Assembly (NCBI GenBank): GCA_028820655.1
Contig: JAPPIK010000037.1
Span: forward strand, 1-32,768
DNA: 32,768 bases
Source: Candidatus Poribacteria bacterium
Lineage (GTDB): Bacteria; Poribacteria; WGA-4E; JAJDTR01
Direction of reading: 5' to 3'
Shown piece after piece: positions 22,658 to 31,238 of the stretch. A program made the position numbers and the translations under genes. The first letter of the stretch is position 1. Every line of letters starts with the position of its first letter. The notes below the pieces were generated by a model. It worked only from the letters and a program-made list of their open reading frames with translations. It made no database searches and had not been told where the DNA came from.

Positions 22658-23686
22658 TTAACGTTGCCACCACCTCTTGCTCCGAGACTTAATTCCTTCC
22701 GCTTCTTGACCGGTAGTAGACTCCAACGATTTTAGTAAACGCGACAATTCCTTGTCCTTACCAGATATCGACAGCGCGTCTTGACACGCCTTAATCGCGC
22801 GTTTACCCATCGTTTCATTTCCCTTTGATTGGTACGCAACCCCGCAGATTTGTGCGACTGCTCGGTAATAGTCGGCTGGATCCACGTCTCCTGTCGGGGA
22901 ATCCCCGGTCCGCTCAAGCGTCAATAATCCATCTTCCCATAATTGAGCCTTGGCATCACAAATTACCTTGTGACACAGTGCTTCCGAGTTTGAACCATCC
23001 AACCAATGTGCCTGTTCGTAGCAGGCGGCGGCCTCCTCATAGGCTTCGTTTACGACGTGCAACTTCGCCAACTCGCTATAAAAAACGCCCAGCCCGCTTT
23101 CTTGAATTGCGTAGCGATTTGATTGTGTACTCGTCAGCCAGTCTCGTTCCTCCAAAAATTCAATCGCGCTGTTTTTCTCCTCGTCCGTAATAATCACGTC
23201 GGTGAGTAGATGTTTTGCGACGGCGGCGTTCGGGTAAATTTTCGTGCGGCTCTTCATTAAGGGGTAGGCTTGCACGCCTTTATCCATCTGAATCAGTTTC
23301 AATCCGGTAGCGATTCGGAACAACGAAACAATCTGATCGCTATTTTTTCGCGCCCTTTCCTCAAATATCTGTTGCTGATTTTGCGCTATGTGCTGATTTA
23401 ATGCGCTCAACTCATCCCTGTATTCCGTAACGTCGGGATCGAGTTGGTGCGCTTTACCAAAAAACCTTTGCGCCGCAAATATTTCATTCCATTCTCGGTA
23501 GATTAAACCGAGTTGAAAATTGGCATCGGCGAGTACCTCGGCTGCCGGCGCGGCGAGCAAAACAGTATCATAGGCTTGGATAGCACGCCCGAGTTCCCCC
23601 TCTTCGGTCAGAGATTTGGCGTGACTGTTAAGTTCATCCAGTGAAGATTGCGCGCCGTCCTTGTCGAGAAGTAAATTCTTCCGCAT
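22658..23686 (-). CDS. TPR-repeat protein of unknown role
   Basis: A 342-residue soluble protein with TPR-like helical repeats near residues 18-90 (GELGRAIQAYDTVLLAAP, then ADANFQLGLIYREWNEIFAAQRFFGKAHQLDP) and again near 200-235 (ELAKLHVVNEAYEEAAACYEQAHWLDG). No signal peptide, enzyme domain or membrane span is present. It probably acts as a scaffold. It starts 14 bases after a small acidic protein on the same strand, forming a two-gene unit between a restriction system and a lipid locus. The partner and role are not predictable. Confidence 0.75.
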   Translation of the reverse strand: MRKNLLLDKDGAQSSLDELNSHAKSLTEEGELGRAIQAYDTVLLAAPAAEVLADANFQLGLIYREWNEIFAAQRFFGKAHQLDPDVTEYRDELSALNQHIAQNQQQIFEERARKNSDQIVSLFRIATGLKLIQMDKGVQAYPLMKSRTKIYPNAAVAKHLLTDVIITDEEKNSAIEFLEERDWLTSTQSNRYAIQESGLGVFYSELAKLHVVNEAYEEAAACYEQAHWLDGSNSEALCHKVICDAKAQLWEDGLLTLERTGDSPTGDVDPADYYRAVAQICGVAYQSKGNETMGKRAIKACQDALSISGKDKELSRLLKSLESTTGQEAEGIKSRSKRWWQR

Positions 23687-23700
23687 TTGTCAGTTGAATC

Positions 23701-23919
23701 CTATGTCTCGGCAGGACTATCGGACACCCAATCTTGGGTGTTCTCGCTAAATCGATCCGCCAACTCATCCGAAATTGTCTGTTTAATCAGTTCAATGAGA
23801 TCCTGTCGAAATTTTCCCCAGTCTTCCCCTCGCCGTGTAAATCGATACTGGCTATCAATCTCGACGTACATGGTGTCCTTTGGTTCAGAAAGAGATTCAA
23901 AGTAGCGCACAACTTTCAT
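23701..23919 (-). CDS. Small conserved-looking hypothetical protein
   Basis: Seventy-two residues beginning MKVVRYFESLSEPKDTMYVEI. The ATG at 23919 has a strong GGAGG box 4-5 bases upstream, which decides against the longer frame from 23988. The composition is mixed and acidic with a predicted C-terminal helix. No family is recognised. The strong ribosome site and the short gap to the TPR gene support it being real. Confidence 0.6.
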   Translation of the reverse strand: MKVVRYFESLSEPKDTMYVEIDSQYRFTRRGEDWGKFRQDLIELIKQTISDELADRFSENTQDWVSDSPAET

Positions 23920-24003
23920 ACCACCTCCGCGAATTGTTGTAGATTGAAAACTGAAACCTGTTAATTGGTGCCATCTTTTAAACAACATTCTTGAAGATTC
24001 TAT

Positions 24004-24031
24004 GGAGGGAATAATGATCGTTATTCCCTAC
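24004..24031. repeat. REP-like palindrome 4
   Basis: Arms GGAGGGAATAA (24004-24014) and TTATTCCCTAC (24021-24031) around TGATCG, with one mismatch near the outer end. Compared with palindrome 3, C to T in the left arm is matched by G to A in the right arm, so pairing is preserved. Confidence 0.78.
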
Positions 24032-24116
24032 AATCTCAGTTTCACTCGCTAACGATTTTTGCGTAAGCAACAGTCTTTCAGTCTCCGAGATACTAGATCC
24101 GTAGATTCGAACAACA

Positions 24117-24860
24117 CTAATCTGGTTTAGAACTCCACTCACAAATCTTCCAACCCGATTCAGTTGCTATCTGCCGGAGCGCCTTGCCCGGATTCACCAC
24201 AACCGGTGTGCCAACGCAGCGTAACATCGGCAGGTCGGCGCGGCTATCGCCGTAAGCGAAACTCGCGGCCAAGTCTATGCCGTGCTCATGAGCGAAGGCT
24301 TTCGCCACACGCGCCTTTTCCTCCTCCCCCAGCGGTGTGGTCATCAACTCACCGGTGAACTTCCCATGATGTTCAGTGAGAGACATAGACAACGTGTGAT
24401 CTGCATCCAAGTAGTCCGCAAGCGGGGCCATGATGAAATCGAGCGATCCGGTCACGAGCACAACGAGATCTCCCTTGGCTTTGTGTTCGCGAACCTGGTC
24501 CGCCCCCTCCGGGAAAATCTTTGAGCCGAGAAGAGCATCGAATGTGTCTAGAGCCAACCTCTTCAGACGTTCCACCTCCATCCCGCGGTAGTTCCGGTAG
24601 AAAACCTGATTGAACTTGGTACGGCTCAGGTTGTCCAAGAGGAGGTAGTAAGGGATTTTCAGTAGGAAGCCAGCCAGCCAAAACGGGCGAATTAGAGGAT
24701 GAAGCAACTGCAACCTAAACCGCACGTAGTAGTGAACGATGGTCGAATTTACAAGGGTGCCGTCAACGTCGAAGAAAGCAGCCACTTGCCGGTTGACTTG
24801 ATTGCCGTTTGTGCGCACCACGGCGCCGAGAGACTCCATAGTCACTTTGGAGTTATTCAT
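24117..24860 (-). CDS. HAD-superfamily subfamily IB hydrolase (SerB-like phosphatase)
   Basis: A 247-residue phosphatase of the HAD-IB group. Motif I is FFDVDGTLVNS (29-39; nucleophile Asp31, acid-base Asp33), motif II is VLVTGS, and motif IV is YGDSRADLPML. A hydrophobic stretch (FWLAGFLLKIPYYLLL) suggests membrane association. The ATG at 24860 overlaps the stop of the large upstream gene (ATGAATAA), so translation is coupled. In related bacteria this HAD type is fused to, or next to, PlsC acyltransferases, which fits the C-terminal domain of its neighbour. A phosphatase acting on a phospholipid intermediate is the most natural inference; phosphoserine phosphatase activity is less likely. 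Confidence 0.85.
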   Translation of the reverse strand: MNNSKVTMESLGAVVRTNGNQVNRQVAAFFDVDGTLVNSTIVHYYVRFRLQLLHPLIRPFWLAGFLLKIPYYLLLDNLSRTKFNQVFYRNYRGMEVERLKRLALDTFDALLGSKIFPEGADQVREHKAKGDLVVLVTGSLDFIMAPLADYLDADHTLSMSLTEHHGKFTGELMTTPLGEEEKARVAKAFAHEHGIDLAASFAYGDSRADLPMLRCVGTPVVVNPGKALRQIATESGWKICEWSSKPD

Positions 24861-27800
24861 GAGCCGCGTCACGCAACCGTTCAATTCGAGTCCGCACTTC
24901 GTCGGCAATTTTCCGGTAGATGTCTCGCTTACTAGTCTTCATGGTAGAATCTTGAGGGGTGCCTGGAGCGACCGGTTCGCCGAAAACGACGCGAACCTTG
25001 CTCTTGCGGGGTAACGACTTTCCTTTGGGTAAGGCCTCATAGGTGCCGCTCACGTGCGCAGGCACCACAGGGACACCAGATTCGAACGCAAGCAGGCCGA
25101 GCCCGGGTTTGAAGGGTTGAAGCTTCCCGTTTAAGGAGCGCGTGCCTTCGGGATAGATGAGCAAGTTTTCGTGCCGGAGAAGTGCCTCCTGTGCAACGCG
25201 AAGGCTTTGGAGGGAGTTTTCCGTCCGGTCGAACGGCAATGCATTGAGACACTGGCTAACAAACCACGCTTTCATTCGACTGTTGAAGAAGTAGTCTCTT
25301 GCGCTCAGGGGACGTAAGTTTCTTGATTCTGCCCCTAGAGCGGTCATAATCGCCGGTGTATCAAGGTGGCTGCTGTGATTTGACGCGATGATATACGGCG
25401 CCCCGATTGGAATATGCTCTACCCCGTGGCACTGAAGCGAGAACCGGCGTCGGAAGATCGTCCGAATGCCGAAGCGAATGAGTTTGGCAAAATGGCTCGG
25501 ACGCAAGGCTAGTTCACCATGCTCCGCGGCGACTGAGGAATCGAGGGACACATCATCGGCAGCCGGCGCGGTCTCCGCGTCTAACGTGTTGACAACATCG
25601 ATCACATCCCCGACTGTACGGACCATTGCAGCGAGATCGTCCGGTACCTGTTTATTCAACTTGGATTCAAGCAGCAACAGCAGTTCAACACGGGTCATCG
25701 AATCCAATCCGAGATCCGTGTCAAGAGCACTCTCCGGACGGATACGGTTTGACGGAACACGAGACAATCGCACAAGTTCGTCGACAACCTCGGCTTCTCG
25801 GCTGCCCGGTTCCCACTCTCCGATAGCCTCATCCGGCGAGGTTGCTTCGGCGGGACCAACCGGCTGGGCGTCGTCCGCCACGAACTGTCTGAATAGCATC
25901 GTCTTGACACGCAGACGGTCAATCTCGCCGTCAGAAGTCATGGGTAACTTTTCCTCCCAGAAATGTACTTTTTGCAGATTCTGATGTGAGGGTAAGCTGC
26001 GGGCACATGATAGCAGATGTTTCTGAATTGACTCTTGGACATCCAACCGAGCGTCGTCCTTGGGGCAATTCGGCACAATTACAGTGTGCACTTCCTCACC
26101 GAACGAGTCTGGCGGATCTATTCCAACGACGCAAATCTCGGAGATGTGGGGACTATGTCGATATAGTTCCTCAAGTTCGACCGGATAGATGTTTTTGCCG
26201 GTGCTGGCAATGATGACATCCTTTTTGCGACCCGTGAGAAAGAGGTAGCCGTCATCATCAATGTAACCGAGATCACCGGTGTAGAGCAATCCATCTCGGA
26301 GAACCTCCCGAGTCGCATCCGAATTTCGGTAGTAGCCCGCCATCGTACTTGGACTCTTCGTGACAATTTCGCCAATTCCGTCGGCGTCCGGATCGGCTAT
26401 CTGGAACTCCACCTCATTTACCGGCGGCCCGACGGAACCCGCTTTGCTCTTCCCGGCAGGATTCACGCTTAACACGGGCGCCGTTTCCGTCATGCCGTAG
26501 CCTTCAAGGATCGTGAATCCAAAACGCTTGAACCCATCGTAAACCTGACGCGGCAAGGCGGCACCGCCGCTTATCAAGACGCGAACATGTCCGCCTAGTG
26601 CCTTTTTTACTTGCGCAATCACGGCTGGATCAACCGGCTCGTCCGCGTCGGTCGGGGTTTTAAGGACATACCTTTTAATGGCGTCATAGAGCAGTTTGTA
26701 CAAACGCGGCACTCCGATAATGGCGGTCGTTTCCATTTCCCGCATGGATCCCAAGATTGCGGTTGGTTTAAATGTGTTGATATAGGTGACACTGGCACCG
26801 CCATAGATAGCCATCAGAAAACTGCAGGAGAAGCCTAGGGCATGATACAGCGGCAGAATGGCTAGGACTCGATCCGTTTCGGCTGGGGGCAGCACCTGTG
26901 CGACAGCGTGGAGATTAGCCAGAAACCCCTTATGAGACAACATCGCGCCTCTTGGATCTACGGTCGTACCCATTGTAAAGATAATTGATGCAGTTGCCTC
27001 AGGCTGGACTTTTACAGTTGGAAAATCAGCAGGAATCTCATCAATAGGAGACACATCCTCCTCGGCACCCGATGGCGCGCAGAGTTGATTCAGATTCAAT
27101 ACGTCCAGATTTTCCCTTTCGCCGGAAATAGAGCGCAGCTGTTCAAAAAGGGACTCGGACGCGAGAACCGCTTTTGCCTCTGTGAAGTCGGCAAGCGCTA
27201 TCACTTCGACTCTGGCCGTCTGCGGATCGATAGGCACAACAGTGGCGCCAATTTGGACAGTTGCTAGATAGGTGATTCCCCACTCAGGCTGATTTTCGGA
27301 AATGAGAATCACCTTATCGTCTTGGCGATAGCCACGTTTCCAAAACGAAAACGCGATCTGTCGCGATAAATCATAGAGTTGACGGTAGGAATACCGTACC
27401 CACTCCCCGCCCCGTTCAATCTGCAAGGCTATATTATCCCGATAAGCCTCGGCCTGCCGCTCAACGAGATCCAAAATTGTTTGACAATTGCGTATTGATC
27501 CGTGTTCGCACGGATCAGCGTCGTTGTGTACGGCGTTTGAACGCTCAATTTCTTTGAGCATTTTCACCGACGGATCGGCGTCCATTTTGAGAATGAAGCG
27601 CTTAATTCCCGGTATATGGATATTCTGAAGGTAGTGCTGCCAATCGAACTTTGAGATATCAAGGTTGAAGCGGCGCTGATCGGCTGCGGTTAGCGATCCG
27701 GACAGTTGTCCAATTTTGGAGGTTTCAAACTTGAAGTTAATTCGCGTATACGGACCGTAGATGCGAATGTAATACTGAAGACCTTCTAGTGCATTTTGTA

Positions 27801-29178
27801 TCACGGCTATGCGACGGTTTCGCTGTCTCGCCCATCTTAGCGGGATCAATTCAAGCAGTCGACTCGCTGCTCTTAGCGCTCCCAGCTTGCGTGACAATTT
27901 GCCCTGAAATTTCTCAAGACCGGGATATTTCCACACCGGTGGGGGAATGGGCTTTCCACTATCCAGCATCGGATACTTGATAAAGTGGTCGTGAGAGCCG
28001 TCCACTATGTTTCGGAAATACAGTGGGTTTTGGGAGCCGGTCGCCACGTGGTAGACCTCAATTCCGCGCCTGTGATAGGTCTGTTTTGCCGCGATTAAAA
28101 TGGCGTTAACTACAAAGTCCACGGGGATGATATCAAGGATAATATCCGGAACCGCAGGAAAATCGGGCAGGCGTCCCTTCCCGAAACCAACGATAAGCGG
28201 ATCCGCCATTCGTAACCCATCAAGCCAGCCCGGTCGTGGGTCTTCTAAGCTGCTCTCAATAATCGATGGGCGAATGATTGCTACCGGTAAATCGCCCCGC
28301 GTCTTGGCGACCATCTGTTCGCCCAGCGCTTTCATATAGGTGTACGTGTCATTCCAGCCGCGTGACTGTGCTCGTTGTAGCCCTTCATCGACCAAGCGCC
28401 CTTCAATCCATTTCTTGCGAATGGTATCATACTGGCGACGATAACCGTCGCTGTCTTCCCGCTCTTCTCCTACCTGTTCCAAAGCCTCGCGTCGGAATTG
28501 GTCGCTCCGAGGAGATTCATCCGCCTCTGCTCTTATCTTTTCCGCAATCTGTTGGACTTCTTCAATTTCTTCCTCAAGCGAAAGAGGGATCCTTTCTCCG
28601 GTCTCTTCGGCAATCTTTCGGGCATGAACTTCGTACGGTGGGTGTAATTCCTCCGAGATCATCCCCGGGTTCGTTCCGCACACATAGGCGGTCGAAACGT
28701 GAAGAAGCACGGCGTCATTGCATCCTCGGACGAACTCAACCGCCTGTTTTGCGCCAAGTACGTTGCTATGCAACGACATATCCATCGGGGGATCGAAGTT
28801 AACCAACCCGCCGCTATTTATGAAGATTTGGACTTCGTCCTGTAGTTCTTCGTAACGAGCATCGGGCATGCCAAGTCGTTCGTAGGTCAAATCGCCGTCT
28901 ACCGCGTACACCTTCTCGCGAATCCAATTGTCGAATCCATCGCCGTGGATTCGCCTGAGTTTGGCGAAGACGGTCGACGTAAAGAACTCGTCTTCTAGAC
29001 GGTCAGCGGCGGAACTCACTTTGCCGCTGGGATTGGTTCGACTGCGAACGAGCAAGTAGATCCGTTTTATGTCCGGCAAATCCGCGAGTATCTTGGCGAC
29101 CACCGGCTTGCCTAAGAAGCCCGTAGCGCCCGTTATTAGTATCGTTTTGTTATGAAAAAATTCCGAGATGGTGTTCAA
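24853..29178 (-). CDS. Multidomain lipid enzyme: fatty acyl reductase, AMP-binding, carrier and PlsC acyltransferase domains
   Basis: A 1441-residue fusion. Residues 1-400 are a fatty acyl-CoA reductase-type Rossmann domain (TGATGFLG 16-23; active-site Tyr279 and Lys283; IIRPSIIESSLEDPRPGW 301-318), with its C-terminal domain to about 530. An acyl-CoA synthetase-like domain spans about 560-1095 (GYGMTET 893-899, TGDLG 967-971, GRKKD 983-987). A phosphopantetheine carrier follows (LGLDSM, Ser1160), then PlsC with NHSSHLD (1267-1273) and PEGTRS (1343-1348). The AMP-binding P-loop is unusual (TMGTTVDPRG) and the A10 lysine is Glu1085. The domain list matches, from memory, the myxobacterial ether-lipid enzyme ElbD, so ether lipid or fatty alcohol synthesis is inferred. 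The TTG start at 29178 is weakly supported. The HAD gene overlaps its end. Confidence 0.9.
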   Translation of the reverse strand: MNTISEFFHNKTILITGATGFLGKPVVAKILADLPDIKRIYLLVRSRTNPSGKVSSAADRLEDEFFTSTVFAKLRRIHGDGFDNWIREKVYAVDGDLTYERLGMPDARYEELQDEVQIFINSGGLVNFDPPMDMSLHSNVLGAKQAVEFVRGCNDAVLLHVSTAYVCGTNPGMISEELHPPYEVHARKIAEETGERIPLSLEEEIEEVQQIAEKIRAEADESPRSDQFRREALEQVGEEREDSDGYRRQYDTIRKKWIEGRLVDEGLQRAQSRGWNDTYTYMKALGEQMVAKTRGDLPVAIIRPSIIESSLEDPRPGWLDGLRMADPLIVGFGKGRLPDFPAVPDIILDIIPVDFVVNAILIAAKQTYHRRGIEVYHVATGSQNPLYFRNIVDGSHDHFIKYPMLDSGKPIPPPVWKYPGLEKFQGKLSRKLGALRAASRLLELIPLRWARQRNRRIAVIQNALEGLQYYIRIYGPYTRINFKFETSKIGQLSGSLTAADQRRFNLDISKFDWQHYLQNIHIPGIKRFILKMDADPSVKMLKEIERSNAVHNDADPCEHGSIRNCQTILDLVERQAEAYRDNIALQIERGGEWVRYSYRQLYDLSRQIAFSFWKRGYRQDDKVILISENQPEWGITYLATVQIGATVVPIDPQTARVEVIALADFTEAKAVLASESLFEQLRSISGERENLDVLNLNQLCAPSGAEEDVSPIDEIPADFPTVKVQPEATASIIFTMGTTVDPRGAMLSHKGFLANLHAVAQVLPPAETDRVLAILPLYHALGFSCSFLMAIYGGASVTYINTFKPTAILGSMREMETTAIIGVPRLYKLLYDAIKRYVLKTPTDADEPVDPAVIAQVKKALGGHVRVLISGGAALPRQVYDGFKRFGFTILEGYGMTETAPVLSVNPAGKSKAGSVGPPVNEVEFQIADPDADGIGEIVTKSPSTMAGYYRNSDATREVLRDGLLYTGDLGYIDDDGYLFLTGRKKDVIIASTGKNIYPVELEELYRHSPHISEICVVGIDPPDSFGEEVHTVIVPNCPKDDARLDVQESIQKHLLSCARSLPSHQNLQKVHFWEEKLPMTSDGEIDRLRVKTMLFRQFVADDAQPVGPAEATSPDEAIGEWEPGSREAEVVDELVRLSRVPSNRIRPESALDTDLGLDSMTRVELLLLLESKLNKQVPDDLAAMVRTVGDVIDVVNTLDAETAPAADDVSLDSSVAAEHGELALRPSHFAKLIRFGIRTIFRRRFSLQCHGVEHIPIGAPYIIASNHSSHLDTPAIMTALGAESRNLRPLSARDYFFNSRMKAWFVSQCLNALPFDRTENSLQSLRVAQEALLRHENLLIYPEGTRSLNGKLQPFKPGLGLLAFESGVPVVPAHVSGTYEALPKGKSLPRKSKVRVVFGEPVAPGTPQDSTMKTSKRDIYRKIADEVRTRIERLRDAAHE

Positions 29179-29660
29179 TTCAATCTACGCCTTTATGAAA
29201 CATCATAGGGACAAGAAATGTGGATATCTCAGAGAATGGAATCCATGGAAAACCAATATTGTCGGGTGGTGAAATGCCCCGTCTCTTCCCGAAGAATTGG
29301 ACGGTCTTGGATGTCAATCCATCAATCGGCATTGCTTGCGAACAAAAATTGAGAGGGGAAGGAGAAATTGACAGGAATTTAGTATAAGGGTATCATTCCT
29401 ACGGTGTCAATGCAAAACCAAATTGTCAGCAAAGCAAACGCGTCCGAATGCGCGAATTGAGCGGGCGATTGAAAGGTATAATTTCTGCGGCAACGAAAAT
29501 CTCTATGGCGTAGGATGTTCTGTCTGGATTATTATCAATACGAACTTTCCCCAGTCTTATCCAGTCAGTTGATCGTCGCCTTGGTTCCTCTATATTTCTT
29601 CGGCTGATCACTGAACCGGCCAGAGCAACGACAATCTCGGATAGGCACGCGGGATGACTG
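29179..29660. other. Spacer between the lipid locus and the CYTH gene
   Basis: No gene is supported. A good plus-strand promoter lies at 29368-29396, and a second, nearer to the CYTH gene, at 29661-29689. Short open frames on the minus strand (29426-29611) look like chance. Confidence 0.5.
29368..29396 (+). promoter_or_regulatory. Predicted promoter far upstream of the CYTH gene
   Basis: TTGACA (29368-29373), 17 bases, TATCAT (29391-29396). The next plausible start codon is almost 400 bases away, so it may drive a long leader or a small RNA. Confidence 0.5.
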
Positions 29661-29689
29661 TTGAGATTACTTTGACTGTGCGATATAAT
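29661..29689 (+). promoter_or_regulatory. Predicted promoter of the CYTH gene
   Basis: TTGAGA (29661-29666), 17 bases, consensus TATAAT (29684-29689). Transcription would begin near 29696, about 90 bases before the CYTH start codon. Confidence 0.6.
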
Positions 29690-29784
29690 TGAATCGCTTG
29701 GACGCTAGACTCAGCGTATTCCGCCGGCGCGACGACACTCAATGATTGGGAAGAAATCGAAATTTAGGGAAAACGGATTTGAAA

Positions 29785-30369
29785 ATGTCAGAATTGGCAC
29801 ACCGAAACCTTGAACTCAAGGCGGAATACGAGTCGATTGAACTGGTACACGCCAACCTTAAGGCGCTTGAGGCAAAATGTTCAGGCAACCTGTGTCAGGT
29901 CGACACTTACTTTAATGTTCCGAAGGGTAGACTGAAACTCCGTGAAGTCAAGGGGTACGGGGGGACACTCGTTTACTATGAACGTCCGGATTCGGCAGGA
30001 TCGCGGTACAGCCGTTACCAGCTCTGCGACATTGAGAATCACACGACGTTCAAACAGATGATGTCTGATGTGCTTGGAGTGAAGGTGGTTGTTGAGAAGA
30101 ATCGTGAGTTGTGGTTTTACGGAAACACACGCATTCACCTGGACAAAGTACTCAACCTCGGGGAGTTCATTGAGTTGGAAACCGTGATTCGGGATCAAAG
30201 CGAAGCAGAGGCTCTGGCGGAACATAATCACGTCAAGGATACACTGCACATTTCGGCAGCCAACCTGATTCCGGTTTCCTATAGCGATCTACTGTTAGGA
30301 AGCGTCTTGAAAACAGACCTTGAGACTGAATCCCGAGACCATACATTCTCCAATTGTGAAAAACCATAG
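29785..30369 (+). CDS. CYTH-domain protein, class IV adenylate cyclase-like
   Basis: CYTH proteins form a triphosphate tunnel and act as class IV adenylate cyclases, thiamine triphosphatases or polyphosphatases. The 194-residue protein begins with the tunnel motif HRNLELKAEY (6-15; consensus ExExK, first Glu replaced by Asn, as in many class IV cyclase-like proteins), then CQVDTYFNVPKGRLKLRE (37-54), YYERPD (64-69) and NTRIHLDKVLNLGEFIELE (114-132) with alternating acidic and basic residues. ATG at 29785 is preferred to the upstream in-frame ATG at 29746, since family proteins start just before this motif. It converges with the amidohydrolase gene at a 14-base gap. Catalytic reaction is not predictable; second-messenger synthesis is only one option. 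Confidence 0.82.
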   Translation: MSELAHRNLELKAEYESIELVHANLKALEAKCSGNLCQVDTYFNVPKGRLKLREVKGYGGTLVYYERPDSAGSRYSRYQLCDIENHTTFKQMMSDVLGVKVVVEKNRELWFYGNTRIHLDKVLNLGEFIELETVIRDQSEAEALAEHNHVKDTLHISAANLIPVSYSDLLLGSVLKTDLETESRDHTFSNCEKP

Positions 30370-30383
30370 GTCCGAACTTCGTC

Positions 30384-31238
30384 TTATTCTCCCAGCCGGT
30401 AAAAGCGCATCGCGTTCTCACGAAACAGTTTCTTCATTTCATCCTTGGAGCACCCATCTACTGCCCACACCAAGGTTTCAACCCACTGTGAATAACCGAT
30501 TGCCTGCGTTGAGACCGGCCAATCCCCGCCGTAAGCGACGCGGTCAAATCCGAAACATCCAATAACATGATTGATGTACGGTTTCAGATCTGCTGGTTTC
30601 CACCTCTCAAAATCAGCCGAGGTTGCAACGCCGGACACTTTGCAGAATACGTTTGGAAATTGTGATAACATTTCGATTTCGCGCGCCCATGGCTGAAAGA
30701 CATCATTCTTGATGTTGGGTTTTCCGATGTGGTCTAACATGAATTGGTTGTTCGGACATTGCTTAACGAACTCAATCACGTTGGCAAGTTGCGAGTCGAC
30801 AATGCATATGTCAAAACTCAGTCCATATTCATTCAGCAGTTGGACACCTCTGATGAATCCGGGTTGCAGGCAAAAGTCGAGGGATTCCGCCTGAATGAGG
30901 CGCCGAATACCTTTTACCAATGGGTTACCTGCCAAATCTTCGAGAACAGCTCGCGCACCTTCCCCATCTTCCAGTGGCGCCGATGCCACAATGCCCTTGA
31001 TTCGCGGTTCTTGTTTTGCGAGGGAAGCCACCCACTCAGCTTCACGTACGCGTTCGTCAGGATGGACATCGCATTCGACAAAAACGAACGACTCAACACT
31101 CGCGTCTCCACAAGCAGCACGAAAGTCATCCAACAGGTGCGGCTTTCTTATAGCCGGAACTTCATCAAGCCAAGGGTATCGCAGGTGTTCCGGATGCCAT
31201 AGATGCACATGCGTGTCTACGATTGGAAAACTATTCAC
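30384..31238 (-). CDS. Amidohydrolase-family protein, L-fuconolactonase-like
   Basis: A 284-residue TIM-barrel hydrolase of the COG3618 type, whose members open lactones such as L-fucono-1,5-lactone or 2-pyrone-4,6-dicarboxylate. It starts IVDTHVHLWHPEHLRYPWL, with the metal-site DxHxH (Asp8, His10, His12), and has FVFVECDV, FMLDHIGKPN (His170) and YGGDWPVS (Asp239, the usual catalytic Asp). I place the start at GTG 31238: the motif begins six codons later and an AAGGAG box lies 12 bases upstream, somewhat far. The frame is open to 31532, but those 98 residues resemble nothing in the family. Role in sugar-acid breakdown is inferred only from the family. Confidence 0.85.
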   Translation of the reverse strand: MNSFPIVDTHVHLWHPEHLRYPWLDEVPAIRKPHLLDDFRAACGDASVESFVFVECDVHPDERVREAEWVASLAKQEPRIKGIVASAPLEDGEGARAVLEDLAGNPLVKGIRRLIQAESLDFCLQPGFIRGVQLLNEYGLSFDICIVDSQLANVIEFVKQCPNNQFMLDHIGKPNIKNDVFQPWAREIEMLSQFPNVFCKVSGVATSADFERWKPADLKPYINHVIGCFGFDRVAYGGDWPVSTQAIGYSQWVETLVWAVDGCSKDEMKKLFRENAMRFYRLGE

